The translations under genes were made by a program, and so were the position numbers. Below the pieces are notes generated by a model, which ran no database searches, was not told the DNA's origin, and saw nothing but the letters and a program-made list of their open reading frames with translations. From contig JACNFQ010000056.1 of the NCBI GenBank assembly GCA_014384545.1, positions 1 through 29,419 on the forward strand: 29,419 bases of DNA. Reading direction: 5' to 3'. This document shows, piece by piece, positions 7,288 through 16,171 of this stretch. The stretch's first letter is position 1; each line of letters starts with the position of its first letter. Source of the stretch: a bacterium. GTDB lineage: Bacteria; UBP7; UBA6624.

Positions 7288-8054
7288 CCATCCTCCTACA
7301 GACAGAGAATCTGACGAAGCGCTTTGGGGGGCTGATCGCCGTCAATAACGTAAATCTCGTTGTGCCTGAGGGGAAGATTACAGCGATTATTGGTCCCAAT
7401 GGTGCGGGCAAAACGACCTTCTTCAACTGTCTCACAGGTATCAGCCCTGCCACTTCAGGTTCGGTCCATTGGAAAGGAGAAGAGACGACTCAGTCTGTCC
7501 CCCATGTGATGGCTAGGAATGGCATGGCAAGGACTTTCCAGAACATTCGTCTTTTTGATGAAATGACCTGTGTAGAAAATGTGATGGTAGGGGGTCATTG
7601 CCGAACATCCTCAACCCTTTGGGGGGCCACTTTTCTAACGCAAGCTACAAGACTTGAAGAGAAGGCCGCCCGAGAAAAATCCCATGATCTACTGGCGTTT
7701 GTCGGGTTGGATTCTCTGGCGAACGAGCCGGCGCGCGGATTAGCCTATGGCAACCGAAGGAGGCTAGAGATTGCCCGTGCTTTGGCTGTGGAGCCCCAAC
7801 TTCTCCTCTTAGACGAACCCGCTGCAGGGATGAACCCTAAAGAGACAGCAGACCTTGAGAAGGTCGTTGTAAGCATTCAGGAAAAGGGGATCACGGTTCT
7901 CCTCATCGAGCACCACATGAAATTCGTCATGAACATCTCCAACCATGTCGCCGTACTTGACTATGGAATCAAGATTGCCGAGGGAACACCTTCGGAAATC
8001 CAAACGAACCCCAAGGTGATAGAAGCGTATTTGGGAGCTGAAGCGATTACATGA
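7284..8054 (+). CDS. livG: Branched-chain amino acid ABC transporter ATPase LivG
   Basis: 256-residue cytoplasmic ATPase driving LivHM. Walker A GPNGAGKTT at 38-46, signature LAYGNRRRLEIARAL at 153-167 (the LivG form in place of LSGGQ), Walker B LLLLDEP at 173-179 and the switch histidine at about 210 (LLIEHH). The long insert after the Walker A half, beginning GMARTFQNIRLF, is typical of LivG. GTG start at 7284 overlaps the livM stop by 4 bases and follows a strong GGGGAGG SD. Confidence 0.95.
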   Translation: MTILLQTENLTKRFGGLIAVNNVNLVVPEGKITAIIGPNGAGKTTFFNCLTGISPATSGSVHWKGEETTQSVPHVMARNGMARTFQNIRLFDEMTCVENVMVGGHCRTSSTLWGATFLTQATRLEEKAAREKSHDLLAFVGLDSLANEPARGLAYGNRRRLEIARALAVEPQLLLLDEPAAGMNPKETADLEKVVVSIQEKGITVLLIEHHMKFVMNISNHVAVLDYGIKIAEGTPSEIQTNPKVIEAYLGAEAIT

Positions 8055-8779
8055 CCCCCAACTCTTCCACACCTTTGCTCCAGATCAGTGATCTCCACGT
8101 GCGTTATGGTCCCGTCCATGCGGTACGGGGCATCTCTTTAGATGTTTATCAAGGTGAAATCGTCACTGTAATTGGTGCTAATGGGGCGGGCAAGAGCAGC
8201 ACACTCCTATCCATTGCTGGGGCAGAGAAACTGTCCTCAGGCTCCATCACTTTTCAAGGAATAGAGGTGGGCGGAAAGAAGAGTCCCTTTATGGTGTCTA
8301 GAGGGGTGAATCTCGTTCCCGAAGGGCGACATATCTTTTCCCGCTTGACCGTTGAAGAGAACTTAGAGATGGGTGCCTTTTCTCTCAAAGATCCGTCGCC
8401 TATTCCTGCACGAAAAGAACATGTCTTTGCTACCTTCCCCGTATTGGGCGAACGGAAAGACCAATTGGGAGGCACCTTATCTGGGGGCGAGCAACAGATG
8501 TTGGCAATGGGCAGGGCTCTTATGGTTGCTCCCAAACTCCTCCTCTTAGACGAACCCAGCTTGGGATTGGCTCCTTTGATTGTAAAGACGGTCTTTGAGA
8601 CGATTATTGCTTTTCGTAAAGCAGGAACGACGATTCTCCTTGTAGAACAGAATGCGAATATGGCGTTGCGTCATGCTGACAGGGGGTATCTCCTTGAGAA
8701 TGGAATGATTGTGGGCGAGGGAACCGGGAAAGAACTTCTCGTTGACCCCGCTGTAAGAGAAGCTTACTTAGGCGCATAA
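8051..8779 (+). CDS. livF: Branched-chain amino acid ABC transporter ATPase LivF
   Basis: 242-residue partner ATPase of LivG. Walker A GANGAGKSS at 42-50, the LivF hallmark VPEGRHIFSRLTVEENLEMGA, signature LSGGEQQMLAMGRALM from about 143, Walker B LLLLDEPSLGLAP from about 163, and the closing LVEQNANMAL segment. ATG 8051 overlaps livG by 4 bases. The stop overlaps the polA start (TAATG), so the transporter operon runs directly into polA. Confidence 0.95.
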   Translation: MTPNSSTPLLQISDLHVRYGPVHAVRGISLDVYQGEIVTVIGANGAGKSSTLLSIAGAEKLSSGSITFQGIEVGGKKSPFMVSRGVNLVPEGRHIFSRLTVEENLEMGAFSLKDPSPIPARKEHVFATFPVLGERKDQLGGTLSGGEQQMLAMGRALMVAPKLLLLDEPSLGLAPLIVKTVFETIIAFRKAGTTILLVEQNANMALRHADRGYLLENGMIVGEGTGKELLVDPAVREAYLGA

Positions 8780-11274
8780 TGACTCCATCCAAGAAGAACC
8801 TGCTCCTCTTGGATGGGATGAATCTCCTCTTTCGTGCCTATTACAGCCTTCCACCCACGATGACCGACCCCAAAGGGCGTCCCACAAACGCTCTTTTTGG
8901 ATTCTTGAGGACCTTTATCGCTCTATCAGAAACCCATGATCCCACTCATGTCGCTGTCGCTCTTGATTCGAAAGGAAAAACTTGGCGAGACGAGGTTTAC
9001 CCTGCCTACAAAGAAGGTCGGCAGGATACCCCCGAAGAACTCGTTGAACAGATTATTCGGTTTCGGTCATTCCTAGAAGGTCTCTCCATCTCACTTCTCC
9101 ACGAAGAAGGACAAGAAGCAGACGACCTTTTAGCCTCGGCAGCCCATCAAGCAACCAAGGCGGGCATGAACGCCCTTGTCGTGAGCGGTGACAAAGACTT
9201 GCTCCAAGTTCTTGCGAAGGGCGTTACCTTACTAAAACCAGGTCGTTCCATTCGGGAGATTGCCCCTGTAACAGCTGGGAGTATGGAGAACGAGTATGGT
9301 TTTCCTCCCCATCTCATCCCTGACTACAAGGGATTGGTGGGCGATAGTTCAGACAACCTTCCTGGGGTTCGAGGCATTGGGGACAAAACCGCCAGAAAAC
9401 TCCTAGCTACCTATGGTGATATTGAGGGCATTTATTCTCATTTAGACGCCTTGCCCAAAGGACAGAGAGCTCGGCTTGAAGAGGGGCAAGATGCCGCCTA
9501 CTTATTCCGAAAGTTAGCGACCCTAGATACAGAGCGACCTGTCGAACTTGATGCTTTGCTCCTACCTGACTTCCGTTCCAGTCTGGCAAAGAAAACCCTT
9601 GAGGAAGCGGGAATGACCTCTTTCTTGCCGGCTCCGATTTCTGAAGAGATATCCGTTGAGCGATGTAACGAAGAAGAGTTGGTCTTATTCTTCTCCACCC
9701 AGAACGATTGCCCTCTCTTTGTATTACCCAACGAAGGCTCTTATCTCGTCTTGAAAGGTGAGCGTTTCGTGAGCCCCCAAGAAGGCAACCTGCTTTCTCC
9801 CTCGCCCCCTCCTCTCCACGAACTGATTCCTCAAGGGGCGCGGATCATCGGTTTTGATTTGAAGAGAGTTGGCTTGTCGCGGAGACAGGACTTAGATTCC
9901 TTTGACATTAGGTTGGCGGCGTCCCTTCTCCAGTCGGATGGAGCGCCCTTGGGGGGTTTGTGGCGACGGTACTTGAACGAGAACCCTCCTCGGGATGCTC
10001 CATCTCGATTGGGGGGGCTAAAGCGATTAGCGATAGCCGTAGAAACTGCATTGAGAGAATCTGAGTTGTGGGAGACTCTTGGTGCCATTGAGAGCACCTT
10101 TGTTGCTCTTCTTGCCCAGATGGAAGAGTGGGGCATCTATGTAGATTCTGACATACTAGATAAACTAGATGTTCTCTTTTCTGAGCAACTCGCAGACCTC
10201 AGGTCACAGATGAAGGATGCCACCGATATCTCCTTTAACCCCAGTAGCCCTAAGCAGGTTGCAGAACTCCTTTTTGACCACTTAGAGATTCCTGAAAGTT
10301 CCAGTCGCTCTACAAAAAAGGAAGTGCTAGAAAGCCTCCTTTCAAGACACCCTATTATCCCGCTGATTCTCACCCACAGAAAGATATCAAAACTCCATGG
10401 CACTTATGTAAGACCCCTTGCCCGATTGAGAGATACTTCGGGACGCGTCCACCCCGTTTTTGATCCCTTGGGCACGGCAACAGGCAGGCTGGCTTGTCGT
10501 CACCCCAATCTACAGAATCTCCCTGTAAGAACGCAAGAGGGACGATTGATTCGTACGGCGTTCTGTGCCCCTGCGGGAAAACGACTTCTTTCTTTAGATT
10601 ATTCGCAGATTGACCTCCGTGTCTTGGCTCATCTCTCCCAAGACCCTTCTCTCCTAGAAGCGTTCCGTACGGGTAAGGATATCCACACAGCAACAGCATC
10701 TCTTCTCTTTGAGAAAGAAGAAGACCAACTATCTAGTCAGGATCGCAACCGAGCCAAGATGATCAACTTTGGCATCATTTACGGGATGGGACCTGCCCGT
10801 TTGTCTAAGGAGTTAGAGATACCCATCGTGGAGGCGAAGAGAGAGATTGAGGCTTATTTCAGTAGGTTCTCCCATATCAAGGTGTGGATGGACGGGGTGA
10901 TTAGAGAAGGAATGAAGAGAGGGTATGTAGAGACCTTTGCGGGGCGTAGAAGGCTCATGCCCGACTTGACAAGTAAGAACAACCCCTTGCGCTCTGCAGC
11001 CCAACGGCAAGCGATAAACACGCCTGTACAGGGGGGGAGTGCTGAGATAATCAAGCGGGCGATGCTTAGGTTGGCGCCTCACTTGACAGAAACACGCCTC
11101 TTACTCCTCCAAATCCATGACGAACTCTTACTTGAAGTGGCTGAAGATGATTGTAACGAAGCAGCTGATGCCGCTAAGAGAGCGATGGAAGGAGCCGTTG
11201 ACTGGGAAGTCCCCCTAGTTGTGCACGCAAGAATCGGGAGTAACTTTGGAGAAATGGAACCCCTTGATTCTTGA
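8779..11274 (+). CDS. polA: DNA polymerase I (5' nuclease plus polymerase; proofreading site degraded)
   Basis: 831 residues, for gap filling and Okazaki maturation. 5'-nuclease domain 1 to about 280: LLLDGMNLLFRAYY, EGQEADDLLAS, VVSGDKDLLQVL, GLVGDSSDNLPGVRGIGDKT. The middle domain keeps the fold but not the proofreading site: the DxE pair is FDLKR (Asp360 kept, Glu replaced by Lys362), Asp376 is kept, and the last acidic residue is absent. The polymerase domain is intact. Motif A is DYSQIDLR (607-614), motif B runs from RNRAK to NFGIIYGM (Lys660, Phe664, Tyr668), and motif C is QIHDELL (His780, Asp781). The steric-gate residue, nearly always Glu in DYSQIELR, is Asp612 here. The ATG overlaps the livF stop. 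polA-rpsA-coaE-uvrB is a familiar actinobacterial order, where Pol I also lacks proofreading. Confidence 0.97.
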   Translation: MTPSKKNLLLLDGMNLLFRAYYSLPPTMTDPKGRPTNALFGFLRTFIALSETHDPTHVAVALDSKGKTWRDEVYPAYKEGRQDTPEELVEQIIRFRSFLEGLSISLLHEEGQEADDLLASAAHQATKAGMNALVVSGDKDLLQVLAKGVTLLKPGRSIREIAPVTAGSMENEYGFPPHLIPDYKGLVGDSSDNLPGVRGIGDKTARKLLATYGDIEGIYSHLDALPKGQRARLEEGQDAAYLFRKLATLDTERPVELDALLLPDFRSSLAKKTLEEAGMTSFLPAPISEEISVERCNEEELVLFFSTQNDCPLFVLPNEGSYLVLKGERFVSPQEGNLLSPSPPPLHELIPQGARIIGFDLKRVGLSRRQDLDSFDIRLAASLLQSDGAPLGGLWRRYLNENPPRDAPSRLGGLKRLAIAVETALRESELWETLGAIESTFVALLAQMEEWGIYVDSDILDKLDVLFSEQLADLRSQMKDATDISFNPSSPKQVAELLFDHLEIPESSSRSTKKEVLESLLSRHPIIPLILTHRKISKLHGTYVRPLARLRDTSGRVHPVFDPLGTATGRLACRHPNLQNLPVRTQEGRLIRTAFCAPAGKRLLSLDYSQIDLRVLAHLSQDPSLLEAFRTGKDIHTATASLLFEKEEDQLSSQDRNRAKMINFGIIYGMGPARLSKELEIPIVEAKREIEAYFSRFSHIKVWMDGVIREGMKRGYVETFAGRRRLMPDLTSKNNPLRSAAQRQAINTPVQGGSAEIIKRAMLRLAPHLTETRLLLLQIHDELLLEVAEDDCNEAADAAKRAMEGAVDWEVPLVVHARIGSNFGEMEPLDS

Positions 11275-11311
11275 ATCCTTGACCTCATACAGCCCTCCCT
11301 CCCAATATCAT

Positions 11312-11317
11312 TAGAAT
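11312..11317 (+). promoter_or_regulatory. -10 box of the S1-like gene
   Basis: TAGAAT lies 21 bases before ATG 11339, in the 64-base spacer after polA. It is the same hexamer as at mce/accC and sufC. No clear -35 is visible. Confidence 0.4.
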
Positions 11318-11338
11318 AGTCCACCCAAGCGGGGATTG

Positions 11339-12607
11339 ATGGACAACAAGGAATCTGAAGTGACTGACCCAACTGAACCGAATGAAATCCAGCCCATAGA
11401 GGCTAAAGAAGAGAGAATCCTCCCGACTGAATCTGGGGGTGAGGAAAAGGGGCAAGAAGAGCCTTCACTAGATATGGACGAGATGATTCCTGAACAAGCC
11501 AAAGTAGGCTGCCGCGTCATGGGCCGAATTGCCTTGGCTAGAGAAGATGGATACCTAGTGAGTATCGGAATGAAAACAGATGCTTGGCTACCTGGACGGG
11601 ATGCTGGTGTGGGTGGGCAAGACCTAAAACAAGGTGATTCTCTTGAGGTGATTTTGGTCAAATCAGATGACCGAAAAGGAGATTACATCGTTAGTCGCCG
11701 TCGCCTTGAGGAGACTGAAGCTTGGAAAAGAGCTTTGGTTGCTTACGAATCTAAAGAGCCTTTGGACTGCCGTGTGACCCAATCAACGAAGGGTGGAATC
11801 CGAGTTGACGTGGGCGGATTGGAAGGGTTCATTCCTGGCTCATTGATTGATGATCGGGGTGGGTTTACCAATCTCCAATCCCTTGTGGGTAAGTCGTTCC
11901 GGGCGCTCGTTATTGAAGCAGAAGAAGACCGCAGAGGAAAGAACCTTATTCTTTCTAGAAAGGCGTGGCTAAGGCGACAACAAGCACTTCGTTTTGACCG
12001 ATTTGCCAAGAACCATTCGGTAGGAAGTAAACTGGTCGCGGTCGTCTCTCGACTTATGACCAAGAAAAGAGAAAAACGCCCCTTTGCTGCTCTTCTTGAT
12101 TGCGACGGAATGGAACTCTTCCTCCATGGGGAAGAGGTAGCTTGGGAGAAAGTTCCCTTGGACAAGGTTTTATCTCCCGGGCAGGAACTTGAAGTCGTTG
12201 TGATTCGATTAGATAACGACCAAGAACAGGTCTCTGTATCCATAAAGGCTACACTCCCAGATCCTTGGAAAGATCCTCGCCTCGAGAAGGGGGCTTGGTT
12301 AGATGCCACGATTACCTCTTTGACCAAGTTTGGTGTCTTTATGGATGTAGGACAAGGCATTCAGGGACTTGCTCATAAAAGCGAACTCTCTATGGATATA
12401 AAGGCACAACCAGGGAAGGTAGTAAAGAAAGGGCAACAAGTAAGGGCACGCGTTCTGGGGTGCGACCCCATTCGTCGCGAACTCTCACTTACCCTTCTTA
12501 CTGAAGAGGAATCAAAGAAACCTCGTGGCGAGTCTTTTGGCGAGACCTTTGAAGGGGGCACCAACTTAGGGTCTCTCCTCCAAAACCTCCAGAAAAAGAA
12601 GGGGTGA
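11339..12607 (+). CDS. rpsA: Ribosomal protein S1-like protein with four S1 RNA-binding domains
   Basis: 422 residues. An acidic, disordered N-terminus (1 to about 55) is followed by four S1 (OB-fold) repeats at roughly 57-123, 141-210, 228-305 and 318-390, and a short Gly-rich tail ending in lysines. The last repeat is the clearest (TSLTKFGVFMDVGQGIQGLAH with the RRELSLTLL closing strand); repeat 3 is divergent. It should bind mRNA and help load it on the 30S subunit. Four domains instead of the six of E. coli matches the actinobacterial form. Its position between polA and coaE supports rpsA rather than a stray S1 protein. ATG 11339 has a GGGG about 4 bases upstream; a TTG at 11336 is an alternative. 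The stop overlaps coaE by 4 bases. Confidence 0.85.
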   Translation: MDNKESEVTDPTEPNEIQPIEAKEERILPTESGGEEKGQEEPSLDMDEMIPEQAKVGCRVMGRIALAREDGYLVSIGMKTDAWLPGRDAGVGGQDLKQGDSLEVILVKSDDRKGDYIVSRRRLEETEAWKRALVAYESKEPLDCRVTQSTKGGIRVDVGGLEGFIPGSLIDDRGGFTNLQSLVGKSFRALVIEAEEDRRGKNLILSRKAWLRRQQALRFDRFAKNHSVGSKLVAVVSRLMTKKREKRPFAALLDCDGMELFLHGEEVAWEKVPLDKVLSPGQELEVVVIRLDNDQEQVSVSIKATLPDPWKDPRLEKGAWLDATITSLTKFGVFMDVGQGIQGLAHKSELSMDIKAQPGKVVKKGQQVRARVLGCDPIRRELSLTLLTEEESKKPRGESFGETFEGGTNLGSLLQNLQKKKG

Positions 12608-13176
12608 TTCTTGCGCTGACTGGTGCTTTGCACGCGGGCAAGTCAACCGTGGCAACGCTCCTCGTTGAAAGGGGTTTTTTTTCTTGGAGTGCCGATGACG
12701 TTGTCCATGATCTTCTAGGCAATGAGGGAACTGTTCAAGAGAGCGTCATTCATGCATTTCCCGATGGTGTGGTTGAAGGTGTTCCTTGTAGAGAGTTGTT
12801 GGCAAAGGCGGTATTTAGGAATGCCCAAGATAGAGAACGATTAGAGGGGATTCTTCACCCTCCTCTAAAACGCCTCCTTCTTCTTGCACTTGAGGAGGGA
12901 AGGGATAGGGGAGGCAACTCTTTCTTTGAGATTCCTTTATTGGTGGAATCTAGGATGGCTCCCCACTTTGATGCCGTTTTGACCGTTGAAGCCCCCCTCC
13001 ATCTCCGACTCAATCGTGCCCTCTCTTTGGGGATGAATCAGGAGGAGTTTCTTCTTCGAGATAAGGCACAATCCTCCGTTGAGGAACGGATTGCCCTATC
13101 CGATGGCGTCATTACGAATGATTCAAGGTTGGAGGATCTCAACAAGAAACTCTCTGTTGCTCTAGCATCGTTATGA
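12604..13176 (+). CDS. coaE: Dephospho-CoA kinase
   Basis: 190-residue P-loop kinase that phosphorylates dephospho-CoA in the last step of CoA synthesis. The Walker A loop is GALHAGKST (7-15), fitting GxxxxGKS/T but unlike the usual GGIGSGKS of the family. It is followed by SADDVVHDLL (the Asp that contacts substrate), HPPLKRLL, and the lid/C-terminal FFEIPLLVES and DGVITND segments typical of CoaE. The GTG start overlaps the S1 gene stop, and the stop overlaps uvrB by 4 bases. In an organism handling propionyl-CoA the gene is not specially linked; the location reflects conserved polA-rpsA-coaE-uvrB order. Confidence 0.93.
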   Translation: MILALTGALHAGKSTVATLLVERGFFSWSADDVVHDLLGNEGTVQESVIHAFPDGVVEGVPCRELLAKAVFRNAQDRERLEGILHPPLKRLLLLALEEGRDRGGNSFFEIPLLVESRMAPHFDAVLTVEAPLHLRLNRALSLGMNQEEFLLRDKAQSSVEERIALSDGVITNDSRLEDLNKKLSVALASL

Positions 13177-15131
13177 GCCCCTTCCATCTTGAGGCTCCTT
13201 TCAAGCCAGCTGGCGATCAGCCCAAGGCGATTGGTGAGCTCGTTGAGGGCTTTGATTCGGGCATCCAAGACCAAGTCTTGATGGGGGTAACAGGAAGTGG
13301 AAAGACCTTTACGGTCTCTTCCGTCATTCAATCCCTAGATATGCCTACGATTGTCCTGACCCACAACAAGACATTAGCCGCCCAACTCTTTGAAGAGTTC
13401 AAGGGGTTTTTTCCCCATGACAATGTGGGGTATTTTGTCTCCTATTACGACTACTACCAACCCGAAGCATACTTACCTCATCAAGACAAGTATATTGAAA
13501 AGGATGCACAGGTCAATGACGAAGTTGAGCGTTTGAGACACCACGCTGTTCGGTCGCTTTTGACGGGAAGAAACGCGATCATCGTTGCCACGGTTTCAGC
13601 GATCTACGGGCTGGGCTCGCCCCAAGACCATCGCAAGAGAATGGTATCCGTTGAGGTGGGAGATCAGTTATCTCCTTCCGAATGGGGTCGACGCTTGGTC
13701 TCCATGGGGTACGAATACGAAGAGGGAGCAATCAGACCAGGGACTTTTCAACGGAGGGGAGATGGGATGGATGTCCATCCTAGTGATAGTGAACAGATGG
13801 TTCGGATCGAGTTCTTTGGCGCAGAAGTAGATAGATTGGTGCTTCTAGATCCTCTGGAAAGAACACCCTTGGGGCATCCTCAGAGTTTCCTCTTCTTGCC
13901 TGCCACTCTCCATACGGTCAACGAAGAAGCGATGGAATCGGTACTGGACGATATCAAAGAGGAAATGGAGGTTCAGGAGAGGCGCTTTCTTACATCTAAG
14001 CGTTATCTTGAAGCAGAGAGAATCCGCAGGCGAACCCTTTATGACATTGCATCTCTAGAGAACTTTGGCACCGTGAAGGGAATTGAGAATTACTCTCGCC
14101 ATTTCCAAGGTAGACGTGTTGGGGTCCCCCCACCTTGTCTCTTAGATTACTTTGAGGCACCTTTCCTGACAGTGATGGACGAAAGTCATGTCTCTGTGCC
14201 CCAGTTTCGAGGAATGGTTCGTGGGGATCGCAGCCGTAAAGAGACTTTGGTTGAACATGGCTTTCGCTTACCCAGTGCCTTGGACAATCGTCCCCTCACA
14301 TTTGAAGAATTACGGGAGGCAACAGGGCCCACCCTCTTTCTTTCAGCAACTCCGGGGGATTGGGAACGAGCAGAGGCTGGGCGCATCGTTGAGCAGCTGA
14401 TTCGCCCCACTTACCTCGTTGACCCCCATATTGAAGTAAGAACTCCAGAAGGACAGATGGAAGACCTTCTTCGTGAAATCAGTAAGGCACGTGAGAAAGA
14501 CGAGCGTGTCTTGGTGATCGCCTTGACACAACGGATGGCTGAGGAGATAGCTTCCTTTCTCCAAGAGAAGAGGGTAAGGGCAGGGTGGATTCATGCTGAA
14601 GTAGAGACATTAGAACGAATCAAGACGATTCATCAGCTTAGAGCTGGCAGAATCGATGTCTTGGTGGGCATCAATCTCCTCAGAGAAGGCATCGACATGC
14701 CCGAGGTCTCCCTTGTCGCCATTCTGGATGCAGACAAGCAGGGTTTCTTGAGGAGCACCACAAGCTTAGTCCAGATAATGGGTCGAGCAGCTCGTCATGT
14801 TTCGGGGCGGGTGATTCTCTATGCTGAACAGATGAGTGACGGAATGAGAATGGCGATTGGAGAGACCCAACGCCGAAGGAAGATTCAATCCGCCTACAAC
14901 GACACTCATGACATTACTCCCAAGAGTATCCTCAAACCACTTAGTACGAACCAACTCCTCTTGGTGGGCGAAGAGGCGATTATCCAAGCTAAGAATGTGG
15001 ATGCTGGCAAGAAGGAACTAGCCAGACTTGAAAGAGAGATGCTCAATGCGAGTGACCAACTCGCATTTGAGTTGGCTGCTTCCTATAGAGACCGCATGGA
15101 AGCATTAGCGATTGAGATCGCAAAATGGTAG
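13173..15131 (+). CDS. uvrB: Excinuclease ABC subunit UvrB
   Basis: 652 residues. Nucleotide excision repair helicase-like subunit that receives damaged DNA from UvrA and recruits UvrC. Walker A GVTGSGKT (38-45), HNKTLAAQL, beta-hairpin region YYDYYQPEAYLP (91-102), MDESH helicase motif, LREGIDMPEVSLVAILDADKQ, QIMGRAARH motif VI and a C-terminal UVR domain (last ~45 residues, containing LARLEREM and YRDRMEALA) for UvrC contact. Length is close to the usual about 660-700. The ATG overlaps coaE by 4 bases. It ends the polA-uvrB run; no clear terminator hairpin follows. Confidence 0.98.
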   Translation: MSPFHLEAPFKPAGDQPKAIGELVEGFDSGIQDQVLMGVTGSGKTFTVSSVIQSLDMPTIVLTHNKTLAAQLFEEFKGFFPHDNVGYFVSYYDYYQPEAYLPHQDKYIEKDAQVNDEVERLRHHAVRSLLTGRNAIIVATVSAIYGLGSPQDHRKRMVSVEVGDQLSPSEWGRRLVSMGYEYEEGAIRPGTFQRRGDGMDVHPSDSEQMVRIEFFGAEVDRLVLLDPLERTPLGHPQSFLFLPATLHTVNEEAMESVLDDIKEEMEVQERRFLTSKRYLEAERIRRRTLYDIASLENFGTVKGIENYSRHFQGRRVGVPPPCLLDYFEAPFLTVMDESHVSVPQFRGMVRGDRSRKETLVEHGFRLPSALDNRPLTFEELREATGPTLFLSATPGDWERAEAGRIVEQLIRPTYLVDPHIEVRTPEGQMEDLLREISKAREKDERVLVIALTQRMAEEIASFLQEKRVRAGWIHAEVETLERIKTIHQLRAGRIDVLVGINLLREGIDMPEVSLVAILDADKQGFLRSTTSLVQIMGRAARHVSGRVILYAEQMSDGMRMAIGETQRRRKIQSAYNDTHDITPKSILKPLSTNQLLLVGEEAIIQAKNVDAGKKELARLEREMLNASDQLAFELAASYRDRMEALAIEIAKW

Positions 15132-15593
15132 TCTTATCCATCTCCTAGACGAATCCGTTTCTAAGATGAAGAGCTCTATATTCGGACGAGGGTTGCACAT
15201 TGAACTCCTAGAAAGAGTACTGCCTAGAGATTGAGCGTGGGTGAAGAAAAACCATCCAAACTAGATCTTCTCCGACACCGGTGCACCTGAAGTACCCAAT
15301 GGCGGAAGCATCTCTACGCCCCTAATCGGGCACTCGTCACTGATCTATTGCGTTTGAGGAAGAGACTCTCCCCCACAGACCATCGCAGAGAGGCGCTCGT
15401 CGCCCCCCTACTTAGGGGCTAGTTGGGCTCATCGCCGCAGTTTTAGAGAGACTTGCCAAACGATCAACGCCACGATACCAAGCACCAAGGTGTTGGAATC
15501 CAATGCTCCGAAAAAACGATCAACAGCGGTGGGAGGAATAAAGAGTATCACAAGAGGGGCTATAATACCCTATTGCTCCGTAGGGAGTGGATA
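15132..15593 (+). other. 462-base gap between uvrB and rplU: no gene recognised, several repeats
   Basis: No convincing reading frame. Items seen: overlapping palindromes CACCGGTG (15276-15283) and GGTGCACC (15280-15287); a C-rich hairpin CCCCT-ACTT-AGGGG around 15405-15418; an exact 11-base direct repeat AAACGATCAAC at 15458-15468 and 15514-15524; palindrome TTGGAATCCAA (15493-15503); and the -10 box of rplU near the end. It could hold a small RNA plus the rplU control region, but I cannot assign one. It does not show the core motifs of RNase P RNA, tmRNA or SRP RNA. Confidence 0.5.
15561..15566 (+). promoter_or_regulatory. -10 box of the rplU operon
   Basis: Perfect TATAAT; a poor -35 (17 bases upstream reads ATAAAG). 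The resulting leader of about 20 bases contains the hairpin arms CCCTA/TAGGG (15568-15585) overlapping the GGGAG ribosome site, which could allow translational control of L21. Confidence 0.5.
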
Positions 15594-15914
15594 ATGATCA
15601 TGAAACAGGCAGTCGTTGAAACCGCAGGGACCCAAATGCTCCTTCGGGAAGGAGAGTCTGTCATTACAGATCTCCGAGAAGAAGGTGTGGGAATGGAGGT
15701 CATTTTGGATTCCGTTCTTCTTCTTGTGGATGGGGATACGGTCAAGGTTGGAAAACCCGTTGTGGCTGATGGGAAAGTAACCTGCAAAGTTGTTCGTCAT
15801 TTCAAAGACAAGAAAATTCGTGTTCAGAAATTCAAACCAAAGAAGAACTACCGGAGGGTGATTGGTCATAGACAACGATACACCGAGCTTCGCGTGGTGA
15901 AGATAGAGGGCTAA
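15594..15914 (+). CDS. rplU: 50S ribosomal protein L21
   Basis: 106 residues, the usual size. It starts [14 protein letters not shown] (family MYAVIKTGGKQ), continues [17 protein letters not shown] with the basic [26 protein letters not shown]-binding tail. ATG 15594 follows GGGAG by 6 bases; ATG 15600 is an alternative that would remove two residues. Co-transcribed with rpmA 2 bases downstream. Confidence 0.97.
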   Translation: MIMKQAVVETAGTQMLLREGESVITDLREEGVGMEVILDSVLLLVDGDTVKVGKPVVADGKVTCKVVRHFKDKKIRVQKFKPKKNYRRVIGHRQRYTELRVVKIEG

Positions 15915-15916
15915 AG

Positions 15917-16171
15917 ATGGCGCATAAGACAGGACAGGGAAGCACCAAGAATGGACGTTCCACCATTGGAAAGCGATTGGGTGTGAAACGGGCAGATGGA
16001 CAATGGGCCAAAGCGGGAGCGATTCTTGTTCGTCAACGTGGCAAAGGAATCCATCCAGGCACTCATGTGGGTATCGGCAAAGACTACACTCTCTTTGCGT
16101 TGGTAGATGGGCGCGTCTCTTACCGCCCAGCCCGCGGCGGGAAAACCGTCGCCATTGTCTCCCCTGAATAG
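15917..16171 (+). CDS. rpmA: 50S ribosomal protein L27
   Basis: 84 residues beginning [14 protein letters not shown], followed by [29 protein letters not shown]. The N-terminal arm of L27 reaches the peptidyl-transferase centre. No extra N-terminal leader of the Firmicutes type, so no processing is expected. Near-complete family match. Followed by, and slightly overlapping, the degenerate obg gene, as in most bacteria. Confidence 0.98.
   Translation: MAHKTGQGSTKNGRSTIGKRLGVKRADGQWAKAGAILVRQRGKGIHPGTHVGIGKDYTLFALVDGRVSYRPARGGKTVAIVSPE

Noticed and set aside
12622-12648. CoaE P-loop GALHAGKST as evidence of an inactive kinase
   Set aside because: It still fits GxxxxGK[ST]; only the middle residues differ from the usual family form.
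15350-15440. Actinobacterial 6C-type small RNA in the gap before rplU
   Set aside because: There is one run of six C and one of five, but the run of six pairs in a stem instead of lying in a hairpin loop, so the family pattern is not met.
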